This document shows, piece after piece, positions 19,496 through 27,739 of a stretch of DNA of 59,731 nt. The number at the start of each line of letters is the position of its first letter. Position 1 is the first letter of the stretch. The stretch comes from Verrucomicrobiaceae bacterium (GTDB taxonomy: Bacteria; Verrucomicrobiota; Verrucomicrobiia; Verrucomicrobiales; Verrucomicrobiaceae). Under the pieces are notes generated by a model. The model worked only from the letters and a program-made list of their open reading frames with translations, was not told where the DNA came from and did no database searches. The position numbers were made by a program, and so were the translations under genes. The stretch spans positions 1 to 59,731 of the forward strand of contig CANIBP010000041.1 in assembly GCA_947466075.1 (NCBI GenBank), given 5' to 3'.

Positions 19496-20566
19496 TTAGG
19501 ACCTCTTTTTCAGAACCACTCGCGCCGCGTGAATGTCGCCATACAGCTCGCCGGGCGAGCCTTTGATCTGGGCCCAGATGGCGGTGAGCGTGCCGTCGGG
19601 GAGTTCGGTCAGGGTGGGATAGCAGATGGACCAGCCGCCGACTTTTGTGGGGCGATCTGCGAGGAGTGTTGGCTCGCTCCACGTCGCGCCTTCGTCTCGG
19701 GACGTGCGAATGAGTAGTGGAAAGCGCAGAGGCGTGGGGCCGGGGTTGTAGGTGAGGACGAGCGTGCCATCGCGTGTGCAAAGCAGATGCGAAGCACTCG
19801 AGGTCCCAGTAAGGCCGGTCTTTTCAGGCGCACTCCATGTCTCGCCTTTGTCGGTGCTGATGGAGCGCCAGAGCTGGCCGTCCTTCGTGCGCAGGATCAT
19901 GTGGATCTTGCCGGACTTCGTTTCTGCAATGGTCGGCTCGCCGCCCTGGCCTTCCGGATTGGCCACCGCGCCGAAACGCGTCCACGTCTTGCCGCCATCG
20001 CGCGATTTCATCACGCCGCCGGCCTTCGTGCCGCGTGTGTGAAGCGGAACGAGCAACTCGCCAGTGGACAACTGAATGCCATTCGAGCGTGTGGTGTGAT
20101 TGGGCTGGTTGATCTTCACCGGCTCGGTCCAAGTCTTCGCCGAGTCACTGCTGCGGCGGAAATAGATGTCGATCTGCGGATCGAAAGCGGAGAAGAACAA
20201 AAAGGTCTCCGTCCCGACGACGAACAGCGCGGGATCGAAGTCGGCCTTGCCCGCAATGTCCTGCAAGACGGTCGCCGCGCCCCAGGTGCGGCCTTGATCC
20301 AATGAAAACGCCTGCACGATCCGCTGCGACTCCGCGCCCTCCGATGGCGACGAGAACCACGCGGCCATCAACCGCCCATCCGGCAGCAGCGCGAGGCTCG
20401 GCCCGAGATTGTAGCCGCTTTTGTTCGTCGGGTCCTTCGGATTGGTGTTTGTGTGTTTGAAGATGACCGTGCGGTCGGTGATCTGAATGGTGGAGGTTTC
20501 ATCTGCATGAAGAGAGGCGAGCGGTGACAGCAGCAGGGCGGTGATGAGTGCTGGGATGCGTTTCAT
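19496..20566 (-). CDS. Secreted sialidase-like BNR protein (356 aa)
   Basis: This is a compact six-bladed propeller with the signal peptide MKRIPALITALLLSPLASLHA. Asp-boxes include SLDQGRTW, SSDSAKTW, SRDGGKTW, STDKGETW and SRDEGATW. Blocks LPDGRLMAAWFSS and LPDGTLTAIW at the N- and C-termini are standard for the exo-alpha-sialidase-like family of Planctomycetota and Verrucomicrobiota. Whether it acts on sialic acid, a related keto-sugar, or another substrate is not visible. It ends 6 bases before the hydroxylase gene and starts 16 bases after the next sialidase-like gene, so co-transcription is likely. Confidence 0.88.
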   Translation of the reverse strand: MKRIPALITALLLSPLASLHADETSTIQITDRTVIFKHTNTNPKDPTNKSGYNLGPSLALLPDGRLMAAWFSSPSEGAESQRIVQAFSLDQGRTWGAATVLQDIAGKADFDPALFVVGTETFLFFSAFDPQIDIYFRRSSDSAKTWTEPVKINQPNHTTRSNGIQLSTGELLVPLHTRGTKAGGVMKSRDGGKTWTRFGAVANPEGQGGEPTIAETKSGKIHMILRTKDGQLWRSISTDKGETWSAPEKTGLTGTSSASHLLCTRDGTLVLTYNPGPTPLRFPLLIRTSRDEGATWSEPTLLADRPTKVGGWSICYPTLTELPDGTLTAIWAQIKGSPGELYGDIHAARVVLKKRS

Positions 20567-20582
20567 AGTGACTCGGCCTTGG

Positions 20583-22196
20583 CTATGGGTTGGACCGCTC
20601 CACTTCGATCATCATCGCATTCATTTTCGGTGCGTCGTGGATGTAGAGCAGCTTGCCGGGGCTGATTTCGCGGATGCTGGTGTAGTTGAAGCCGACCTTG
20701 TCGGAGATGACGTGGTGGCTGGGCCAGGTTTTGCCGCCGTCGAGGCTGAACATGAGGCAACTGGCGGGACGTCCGTAGCTGCAGGCGAGCACGCCGTTGC
20801 TCATGAGCACGAGGTCGGGCAGCACTCTGCCGACTTCGAGCTTGATGGGCTTGCTCCACGTCTTGCCCGCATCATGGGAGAACATCTGCTTCATGCACGA
20901 GTCGCGATCACCGCGAATGACGGCGGTTTGCTCCGTGGCGCTGAGACGGCACACGGACGGCTCGCCGCCGGGGCCGATGGTGGAAACATACGTCCACGTC
21001 TTGCCTTCATCGGTGCTGCGCATGAGGTGGGACATGCGCACGGTGTTGTTGCGGCCATCGGGCAGTTTCACCGCCTTGCGACTCCACACGACCATCGTCG
21101 CGCCGCCGTCGTCATCGTTCCAAATGTGGCGCTCGCAGATGATTTGATCGTCTTTTGCCTCATTGGTGAACTCCTTTGGCAAACGGATCTCGTTATCGAT
21201 CATCTCAAAGCTCGTCGCATCCGCATTCAGATGCACCGTCTTCCCAACCACGCGTCCATCCGGCTGTGTGCGGGTCCAGCGTGACATGGCGAGGATTATC
21301 CCATCGGGCCTGCGCAGGCATGGCAACGGAGTGGTGTCGAGTTTGTCGAGGCCGGGGATGGGCGACCATGTTTTGCCTGCGTCGGTCGATTTGAGCAGTC
21401 CATACGGCTCATAAAAGGCATCCGGCCCCTGAGCGACGCTCATGAGTAGCAGGCCCTTGCCCATGTCGTAGAGATAAGGCCGCGTCTGGCGGATGTCGTC
21501 GCGTGGGATGTCCCACGGCTCGCTCACGGTGAGCTTGATCGGTGATGCTGGCAAAGGCGTGGTCGCTTTGCGCGTGCCGAGCTTCACCGACTGCCAGATC
21601 GCCTCACCAGTGGCTGTCTTCGCGCTTGATCCAAACTGGATGAAGGCCTCCGGCGAGCCTGCGGGTTTCCAGAAAGCGCCCTGGCCCTCGACTTTCTTCA
21701 CGCCATCGACCCACATGCTCATGTCCGTGCCATGAATGATGAGGCGGTAGGTATGGAACCTGGTCGCCGTGTCCATCGGGATGAAGCGGTCGGTGAAGCT
21801 CGTCGCTTGTGCGGGGAACAACACGAGGCCCTCCTGATGTCTGCCATCGCTGACCTGCACCATCACCGGTGCGCCATCGCGCCATGGCCATAGGGATTTC
21901 GCGGACTTCTTCGGCTGCGATCCGGTGATGGCACCCGTTTTAACTGTCGCCTCGACGATGATCTCGTCATCCGCGCCCGCTTTCCACGGTGCGCGGTAGT
22001 GGGCGAACTCCTTGTCGCCATCCACGAGCCGCAAACCATCGGCTTCGACCTTCGCGTCGGGATTGCCGATGGCCGTCCACGGCGCGGCGGGCAAGGATTT
22101 GCCGTCGTAGTGGATAAGCCAGGTGATGCCGTCGTCTGCGGCATGGAGTTGGCCGAGCGTGGAGAGGAATGTGGCGAGGATGAGTGTGGTTTTCAT
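20583..22196 (-). CDS. Secreted sialidase-like BNR protein with N-terminal jelly-roll domain (sister 2)
   Basis: The 537-residue paralogue of the gene at 14088-15791 carries a different signal peptide (MKTTLILATFLSTLGQLHA). Its N-terminal fold (FHTYRLIIHGTDMSMWVDGVKKVEG) is followed by an Asp-box propeller (STDAGKTW, STDEGKTW, SHDAGKTW, SLDGGKTW). The two share long blocks such as VSEPW, RPYLYDMG-GLLL and DLVLMS-GVLACSYGRP. The duplication has diverged and is split by four unrelated genes, which argues for an old tandem event followed by insertion. It is likely a surface or periplasmic exo-glycosidase. Confidence 0.87.
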   Translation of the reverse strand: MKTTLILATFLSTLGQLHAADDGITWLIHYDGKSLPAAPWTAIGNPDAKVEADGLRLVDGDKEFAHYRAPWKAGADDEIIVEATVKTGAITGSQPKKSAKSLWPWRDGAPVMVQVSDGRHQEGLVLFPAQATSFTDRFIPMDTATRFHTYRLIIHGTDMSMWVDGVKKVEGQGAFWKPAGSPEAFIQFGSSAKTATGEAIWQSVKLGTRKATTPLPASPIKLTVSEPWDIPRDDIRQTRPYLYDMGKGLLLMSVAQGPDAFYEPYGLLKSTDAGKTWSPIPGLDKLDTTPLPCLRRPDGIILAMSRWTRTQPDGRVVGKTVHLNADATSFEMIDNEIRLPKEFTNEAKDDQIICERHIWNDDDGGATMVVWSRKAVKLPDGRNNTVRMSHLMRSTDEGKTWTYVSTIGPGGEPSVCRLSATEQTAVIRGDRDSCMKQMFSHDAGKTWSKPIKLEVGRVLPDLVLMSNGVLACSYGRPASCLMFSLDGGKTWPSHHVISDKVGFNYTSIREISPGKLLYIHDAPKMNAMMIEVERSNP

Positions 22197-22215
22197 GATT
22201 TAGAATGGGTGGGAT

Positions 22216-23226
22216 TTAGTGACCTGTGGCATCGAGCAAGGCCTGACATGCAATGCGCCAGACGGCGGCGGTGCGGTGCTTTTTCTGGTCTTCGCCGCCG
22301 AGGCAGTAGATGAAATCGCCACTGCGGATGAGCGTGGTCATGGCGCGGTGGGGCAGTGCTTTGGACTTTTGAAAATGACCATTCTTCGTGTCGAAGAGAA
22401 AGGCTTCGGCGGTGAACTCCTCGGCGTCGTTTTTGTAGCCGCCGGCGACGTAGAGATGGCGTTCATCTAGCGCGACGGCGGTGCAGCCGCGCACGGCGGA
22501 GGGATGGGGCGCGAGAGTTTCCCAGCGCTCGTCTTTGGCCGACCAGGCGAAGGTGCTTCGGAGATTCGCGACGGCATTCGCCGCGGCATCCCATCGCGCT
22601 CCGCCAAAGACAAAGATGCGTCCCCCGCACGCCGCGGCGGCACCGGAGCTGAAGCTCGGCACAGGCAGGTCGGGGAGGCGGCGGGTCTTGCCGGTGCGGG
22701 TGTCGATGGCGTGGCAGGCGTTCGTCATCGTCGTGCCCTGACCTTGTTCGCGTGAGCCGCCGATGATCCACAACTCGGGGCCGAGCATGGCGCTGGCGCA
22801 GGAGACGATTGCCGGAGTGTCGCTGGCAATCGTCTGCACGGTGAAGTCGCGTGCGATTTGTGAAAGGGATGCGTGGGTTGTTTCGCCGCTGCTCCCGCCT
22901 GCGAAAAACAGCCGCCCATTGTTCACGCCATACGCGGCGTAGGCGCAGGGGACGGGGAGGCGGCCTGCTTCGCGCCACGCGTTTCGACTCGTTTCAAAGA
23001 CAAAGATGCGATCGAGCCAGTGCTTCATGCCGTCCTTCCAGTTCGTGCCTCCAGCGATGACGAGATCCTCACCGAAAGCGCCGCCGACGAAGCCGCCGTT
23101 GGCTTCCGGCAGCGGTGGCAGTGGCTCCCATTCCGCGGCGAGTGCCAGGCAGATTGTGCTCATGAGGGTGAGGGCGATGAGGATTGCCAAAGGGTTCGTC
23201 GATGTTGTCGAGGGTTCGCGTTTCAT
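22216..23226 (-). CDS. Exported kelch-repeat protein, NanM/N-acetylneuraminate-epimerase-like
   Basis: The protein has 336 residues and the hydrophobic N-terminus LAILIALTLMSTICLALA, then kelch blades: GGTNWKDG, FFAGGSSGET, WIIGGSREQG, FVFGGARWDA, YVAGGYKND, YCLGGED. These GG turns with aromatic W/Y partners match the galactose-oxidase-like kelch fold of NanM, which interconverts alpha and beta sialic acid in the periplasm. Its start overlaps the MFS carrier stop by one base (TGATG). With a carrier, an aldolase and sialidase-like genes in the same operon, a mutarotase for a released acidic sugar is the best guess. Confidence 0.8.
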   Translation of the reverse strand: MKREPSTTSTNPLAILIALTLMSTICLALAAEWEPLPPLPEANGGFVGGAFGEDLVIAGGTNWKDGMKHWLDRIFVFETSRNAWREAGRLPVPCAYAAYGVNNGRLFFAGGSSGETTHASLSQIARDFTVQTIASDTPAIVSCASAMLGPELWIIGGSREQGQGTTMTNACHAIDTRTGKTRRLPDLPVPSFSSGAAAACGGRIFVFGGARWDAAANAVANLRSTFAWSAKDERWETLAPHPSAVRGCTAVALDERHLYVAGGYKNDAEEFTAEAFLFDTKNGHFQKSKALPHRAMTTLIRSGDFIYCLGGEDQKKHRTAAVWRIACQALLDATGH

Positions 23227-24500
23227 CAGGAGTCTCTGTTGGCACCTGCGTTGCGCGGTGCATTGGGTTTCACCCAAATCAGCAGGATCGCGCAGCCGAG
23301 CAGACCTGCGGCGGCGATGGTGAAGAGCAGGCTCACATTGACGTGGGCATCGCGCATCGCGCCGCCGATGTAGATGGTGATGCCGCCGACGATGGTGCCG
23401 AACATGTTCAGCACGCCGTAGCCGGTGGCGCGGTAGCGTGGGTCGCTGATCTGGCAGAGGATGGGCATGAGGTTTGCCTCGGAGAACGCCCGCGTCAGAC
23501 CATAGATCGACAGGCCCGCGATGCCGAGCGCGAGCAGGCTCGTCTTCGCCACCAGCAGCACGGCAGGCGCGGCGATGAACAATCCCAGCGCGGGCACGAG
23601 GATGCGTGCGCGTGGCTGCGTGCGGCTCCAGCGGTCCGCCCATGCGCCGCCGATGAGTTTGCCGAGCATCGCGGCGGTGTAGAGATACGCGGTGGCGGAG
23701 ATGCCGGCGGCTCCTTGCTCAATGTGGAAGTTCTCTTTGAAATACGTGGGCATCCAGCCAATCACCGCCCATCCCGCCACGCCGAGCAGACTCCAGAACG
23801 CGAGCAGCAACAGAAACGCGCCGCTGCCAAACAAGCTCCGCAGCGCCTCGCCCAGCCTGGCCTGCTGCGGTGCGGCTGCGCTCAAATCGTCCGCGCCATC
23901 ACGCGGCGCATCTTTGAGCATAAACACCAGCACCAGCGCGTAACCGATGCCAAACAGGCCGAACACATCGAACGCCGCGCTCCATCCGTGGCGCTCCGCC
24001 AGCCAGCCGCCGACACCGCCAAGCGCGGAGCCGACGCTCAGGCCCGTCATGTGAATGCCCGTGGCGAGCGAGCGCGTGGGACCGCGATGATAGTCGGCGA
24101 TGAGCGCCAGCGCGGCGGGAAGATACGCCGCCTCGCTTACGCCCATGAGAGCACGCACCACGATCAGTTGCTCAAAGGTCCGCGCATGTCCTGTGAGCCA
24201 CGTCAACGACGACCAGATGAACAGGCTCCCGATGATCAGACGGCTGCGATTGAACCGGTCCGCGAGAAAGCCCGCGAACGGACTGAGCAACCCATAGACC
24301 CACAGGAACACCGAGGTGAGCAGGCCAAACTGCGCATCGGTCATCGGGATCGCCGTCGTCAATGAATCGCGCATCGTGGTGACCATGATGCGGTCCAGAT
24401 AGTTCAACGCCGCCACCACCCACAGGACGCCCACGATCAGCCACGCGGTGGAGCGTGGCGAGGTGTCGGGCATGGAGTGTGGTGAAGTCATCGCTGTCAT
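23226..24500 (-). CDS. MFS transporter, ACS (anion:cation symporter) type
   Basis: The protein has ~424 residues and about twelve membrane segments. The ACS-like signature NYLDRIMVTTMRD appears in helix 1, and FLADRFNRSR is the conserved loop 2-3. The ACS group carries sugar acids such as hexuronates and glucarate. Start chosen: ATG 24500, 7 bases after the aldolase stop; other in-frame ATGs lie 3 codons later and 11 codons upstream. Its partners are an HpcH/HpaI aldolase and a kelch mutarotase-like protein, which supports uptake of a sugar acid. Confidence 0.88.
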   Translation of the reverse strand: MTAMTSPHSMPDTSPRSTAWLIVGVLWVVAALNYLDRIMVTTMRDSLTTAIPMTDAQFGLLTSVFLWVYGLLSPFAGFLADRFNRSRLIIGSLFIWSSLTWLTGHARTFEQLIVVRALMGVSEAAYLPAALALIADYHRGPTRSLATGIHMTGLSVGSALGGVGGWLAERHGWSAAFDVFGLFGIGYALVLVFMLKDAPRDGADDLSAAAPQQARLGEALRSLFGSGAFLLLLAFWSLLGVAGWAVIGWMPTYFKENFHIEQGAAGISATAYLYTAAMLGKLIGGAWADRWSRTQPRARILVPALGLFIAAPAVLLVAKTSLLALGIAGLSIYGLTRAFSEANLMPILCQISDPRYRATGYGVLNMFGTIVGGITIYIGGAMRDAHVNVSLLFTIAAAGLLGCAILLIWVKPNAPRNAGANRDS

Positions 24501-24507
24501 CGGGCGT

Positions 24508-25275
24508 TCATGTTTTGAACTGCAGCGACGCATGCGCTGCCTTCATGCCTTGGAAGACACACCGGTAATCGCTAATCACATTGAAGAAACGGAATCCCAT
24601 CTCGTGATAGCTCTGCACGTGCTCAGGCGCGCAAGGAATCGCCGCGACCTTGCCATGGCGCTGGCAGGCAGCGACGACAGCGTCCAAAATCGCGCGCACC
24701 TCCGGCGCATCGATCTGGCCGAACTTTCCCAGCCCCAGCGTGAGGTCGCCCGGCCCGACGAAGAGCACATCCACGCCCGGCATCGCCGCGATGGCATCGA
24801 GGTGCGGCACCACCTCCGGCTCCTCGATTTGCACCACGAGAAAGTTCTGCGCATTCGCCGTGGCCAGATACTCCGCTGCCGGGATGCGACCAAAATCCGC
24901 CTCGGCATGAATGCCATCATAACCACGACGACCCAGCGGAGGAAACTTCACCGCCTCCACCACTGCACGCACTTCATCCGGATGCACCACCCGTGGCAGC
25001 ATGATGCCACGCGCTCCCGCTTCGATGAGATGCAGCACATCCGTGTAGTTCGAGGGCTTCACGCGGATGAGCGCATCCGCGCCGCCGAGACGACAGGCCT
25101 GGATCAACGCATAGACCGTGGACGGGTCCATGCGTTTGTGCTCCAGACAAATCCACACCGCATCGAATCCCGACGAGGCGACGAGTTCAACCAACTCCGG
25201 GTCCGTGTAGCCAGCCTTGGCCGTGATGACCGTTTCACCACGGGCGATTTTTTGCAGGACGAGGGAAGGTTGCAT
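24508..25275 (-). CDS. HpcH/HpaI-family aldolase
   Basis: The 255-residue class II TIM barrel keeps the key residues of the family: EH at 45-46 (WICLEH, base and metal side), Arg71 (LIRVKP), metal ligands Glu151/152 (VVQIEEPE) and Asp177 (FVGPGDLTLGLG). Members cleave 2-keto-3-deoxy acids such as 5-keto-4-deoxyglucarate or 2-keto-3-deoxy-rhamnonate into pyruvate and an aldehyde. It lies 5 bases after the esterase and 7 before the MFS carrier, consistent with a sugar-acid catabolic operon. Which keto-acid is used cannot be told from the sequence. Confidence 0.9.
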   Translation of the reverse strand: MQPSLVLQKIARGETVITAKAGYTDPELVELVASSGFDAVWICLEHKRMDPSTVYALIQACRLGGADALIRVKPSNYTDVLHLIEAGARGIMLPRVVHPDEVRAVVEAVKFPPLGRRGYDGIHAEADFGRIPAAEYLATANAQNFLVVQIEEPEVVPHLDAIAAMPGVDVLFVGPGDLTLGLGKFGQIDAPEVRAILDAVVAACQRHGKVAAIPCAPEHVQSYHEMGFRFFNVISDYRCVFQGMKAAHASLQFKT

Positions 25276-25280
25276 GAGGG

Positions 25281-26246
25281 TCAGTTCGCTTTGAGTCGTT
25301 CGATCAAATAGGCCGTCATCGTCGCGTGTTTCACCTTCGGCGCACCGGGATAGACCAGCTCACATTCCACGCCCAAGCCGCGCAGCTTCTCCAGCAGTGG
25401 CACGCCGAAGTTCGCGCTGTGCCGGGCCTCGGCGTCGTCTTTGCCCATCGCGGGCGGCGTGGTGTAAAGGAGATACACGGGCGGATCATCCTTCGTCACA
25501 TGCGCGATGGGCGAGTAGCGCTGAATCCACGGCAGCAGCGACTCCCGCGCCGCGAGGAACTGCGGGAACTGCGTGTCGCGCGTTTTCAGATCGTGCGGAT
25601 CCGGCATGAAGCCAAACGCATGGCCGCCGTAATCGCTGTTCGGCGTCCATTCCTTCATCTGCTGCGGATCGAGCGTCGTCTGCGCCCGGTCCACCGCCGC
25701 GCAGAGCAGCCGCGTGGACTCCCGCGCCACCGGATTGGCGCTGGTGGGATCGGCCATGTCATCGTGAAACGCCAGCCACAGACTCGTGCATCCACCCGCC
25801 GAACTCCCCGAGGCCGCGATGCGCGCCTTGTCGATGTTCCACTCCGCCGCCTTGGTGCGCACGAACTGCAAAGCCCGCGCCGCATCCTCCAGCGGCCATT
25901 GCAGCGGCGGCGACACCTTCGCCAGCATCGCCTCCGTCACGAAGCGATACTCAATCGACACCACCGAGATGCCCGCCTTCAAAATCTCCGGCAACATCCC
26001 CTCCAGCGTGCTCAGCCGATGCCCCGCCACCCAGCCGCCGCCATGGATGAAAAACAGCAGCGGCGCAGGCCGCTCCGACTTCGCCTTCCAGAAATGCAGC
26101 ACCTGCTTCGGATGCGAACCATAAGCCACATCCGCCAGCGTCGGCGGAATCGCCACCGCTCTCCCCGCGCCCGCCACCTGCGCCCCCAGCGGCATTGCAG
26201 CCCCGAGCGCGAAGACAAAGGCCAGTGAGAGAGCGAGCCATTTCAT
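25281..26246 (-). CDS. Secreted alpha/beta-hydrolase (BD-FAE/HSL-type esterase)
   Basis: The 321-residue esterase has a signal peptide (MKWLALSLAFVFALGAAMPLGAQ), the oxyanion motif FIHGGGW, and the nucleophile elbow ASGSSAGG. Acid and base are likely near DDPPVYLLYTT and KVKHATM. The HGGGW and GSSAGG pairing is the hallmark of hormone-sensitive-lipase-like esterases. ATG 26246 was chosen for its signal peptide; a GTG/ATG seven codons upstream is possible. A 72-base leader before it holds a palindrome that matches the one in front of the GntR-LacI gene. Confidence 0.85.
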   Translation of the reverse strand: MKWLALSLAFVFALGAAMPLGAQVAGAGRAVAIPPTLADVAYGSHPKQVLHFWKAKSERPAPLLFFIHGGGWVAGHRLSTLEGMLPEILKAGISVVSIEYRFVTEAMLAKVSPPLQWPLEDAARALQFVRTKAAEWNIDKARIAASGSSAGGCTSLWLAFHDDMADPTSANPVARESTRLLCAAVDRAQTTLDPQQMKEWTPNSDYGGHAFGFMPDPHDLKTRDTQFPQFLAARESLLPWIQRYSPIAHVTKDDPPVYLLYTTPPAMGKDDAEARHSANFGVPLLEKLRGLGVECELVYPGAPKVKHATMTAYLIERLKAN

Positions 26247-26287
26247 ACGACACTCAGCATGAGCCACCTCACGCCAAACGCATTCCC

Positions 26288-26312
26288 AGTCTTCTGGTTC
26301 CCCGAGGGAACC
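26288..26312. promoter_or_regulatory. Candidate operator palindrome, copy 1 (upstream of esterase)
   Basis: The core GGTTCCCCGAGGGAACC (26296-26312) has 7-base perfect arms around CGA. With the preceding AGTCTTCT it matches the second copy at 28873-28897 at 24 of 25 positions. It lies in the 72-base leader of the esterase gene, inside the operon. As a repressor site for the divergent GntR-type regulator it would allow internal control; a hairpin or REP-like role is the alternative. Confidence 0.55.
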
Positions 26313-26318
26313 CAGCGC

Positions 26319-27659
26319 TCACTGTTTCCGCATCAGGTCGAGCACCACGGTGCTCATCGCTTGCACACCGGTGCGGATCGTGGGTTCGGGCACGGGTTTG
26401 AAAAAGGGTGAATGCAGCGATGGGCGCGGTGTGCGTTCGGCTGTTGCCTTGGCGATGTCTTCGGGCGCCTGAGTGCCGAGGCGGAACATGCACAGCGGCA
26501 CTTTTTCCTTCGTGATACCAAACTCCGCGAAGTCCTCGCCGCCCATCGTGGGGTCCACGGTGACGAGATTCGCGGCACCGACGACGGACTCCAGGCTGCG
26601 GCGCACTTCGCCGACGAGTGCGGGCGTGTTGTAGAGCGATGCCGTGCTCTCCTCGGTGACGATGACCTCGGGCATTTTGTCCGCCGGCATCCCGGCGGCT
26701 TCGGCGAGGCTGCGGGTGATGCGTTTGATGGAGGTGATGAGTTGCTCGCGCGTCTCCGTCTTGTAGGAGCGCAGGGTGAGTTGCATGCGCACTTCATCCG
26801 GGATGATGTTCGCCTTCGTGCCACCATGAAAGCTGCCCACGGTGACCACGGCGGGATCGCCGGGCTTCACCTCGCGGCTGACGATGCTCTGCAAGGCCAC
26901 GACGATCTGCGAGGCGAGCAGGATGGGGTCCTTCCCCGTGTGCGGCTGCGAGCCGTGCGCACCGACGCCGCGCACGAGAATCTCCAGCGTGTCCACGTTC
27001 GCATTCGCGTAGCCTTCACGCAGCCCGATGCGCCCATGCGCGAGGTCGGGCTGGCAGTGCAGTGCCACGGCTTTGTCCGGCCTGGGGAAACGGCCATACA
27101 ATCCCGCGCGCAGCATCAGTCGTGCGCCGATGACGCGCTCCTCCGCCGGCTGGCCGATCATGACGAGAGTGCCGCTCCATGTCTCACGAAGCCGACCTAG
27201 CGCACGCGCGGTGCCGACGAAGCAGGCCATGTGAATATCGTGCCCACAGGCATGCATCACGGGAACATCGCGGCCCAGGTCGTCCTTCACGATCCGGTTG
27301 CTCGCGTAGGGGACGCCGGTCTGCTCTCGGATGGGCAAGGCATCGAGGTCCGTGCGCACGAGGATGACGGGACCATCGCCATTTTTCAAAACGCCCACCA
27401 CCCCATGCCCGCCGACCTTCTCCGTGACTTCGAGCCCGGCGGCGCGCAGTTCCTTGGCAATGCGCGCCGCAGTCTGCTCCTCGTGCAGCGAGAGTTCAGG
27501 ATGAGCATGCAGCTCCTGATAAAGCGCCACGAGGGAAGGCAGCTCCTCGTTTGTGATTGTGGCGACATCAGCGGCGATTGCGGACGAGATGAAACACAGA
27601 ACGGAAGCAAGCAGGCGACAAAAAGATGGGAGACAGAAAAATGGGATGCAGGTTTTCAT
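26319..27659 (-). CDS. Secreted M20-family amidohydrolase/peptidase
   Basis: The 446-residue protein starts with a signal peptide region of unusual length (MKTCIPFFCLPSFCRLLASV...). Metal-binding motifs are HACGHDIH (~136-143), QPAEE (~170-174) and the C-terminal GGEDF, typical of IAA-amino-acid hydrolase/N-acyl-amino-acid amidohydrolases (M20D). It would release an acyl or acetyl group or cleave an amide. The start codon lies inside a dispersed inverted repeat, and the first ~14 codons are repeat sequence; an upstream ATG at 27707 would add 16 residues. It follows the sialidase-like gene by 80 bases. Confidence 0.87.
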   Translation of the reverse strand: MKTCIPFFCLPSFCRLLASVLCFISSAIAADVATITNEELPSLVALYQELHAHPELSLHEEQTAARIAKELRAAGLEVTEKVGGHGVVGVLKNGDGPVILVRTDLDALPIREQTGVPYASNRIVKDDLGRDVPVMHACGHDIHMACFVGTARALGRLRETWSGTLVMIGQPAEERVIGARLMLRAGLYGRFPRPDKAVALHCQPDLAHGRIGLREGYANANVDTLEILVRGVGAHGSQPHTGKDPILLASQIVVALQSIVSREVKPGDPAVVTVGSFHGGTKANIIPDEVRMQLTLRSYKTETREQLITSIKRITRSLAEAAGMPADKMPEVIVTEESTASLYNTPALVGEVRRSLESVVGAANLVTVDPTMGGEDFAEFGITKEKVPLCMFRLGTQAPEDIAKATAERTPRPSLHSPFFKPVPEPTIRTGVQAMSTVVLDLMRKQ

Positions 27660-27683
27660 GTTTTTGTCCTCAATCTTTTTGTC
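27617..27683. repeat. Dispersed inverted repeat, copy A, containing the amidohydrolase start codon
   Basis: Left arm 27617-27643 begins GACAAAAAGAT, and right arm 27657-27683 ends ATCTTTTTGTC. The 27-base arms pair at 22 positions, with the outer 11 perfect. The M20 ATG is at 27657-27659, so the left half is coding. Bases 27636-27683 match 43036-43083 at 38 of 48 positions. Confidence 0.7.
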
Positions 27684-27739
27684 GTGAAAATCAGGGAGTC
27701 GGTTCATCAGGTGTTTCCGTGAAAGACTGACCGCTGCTT

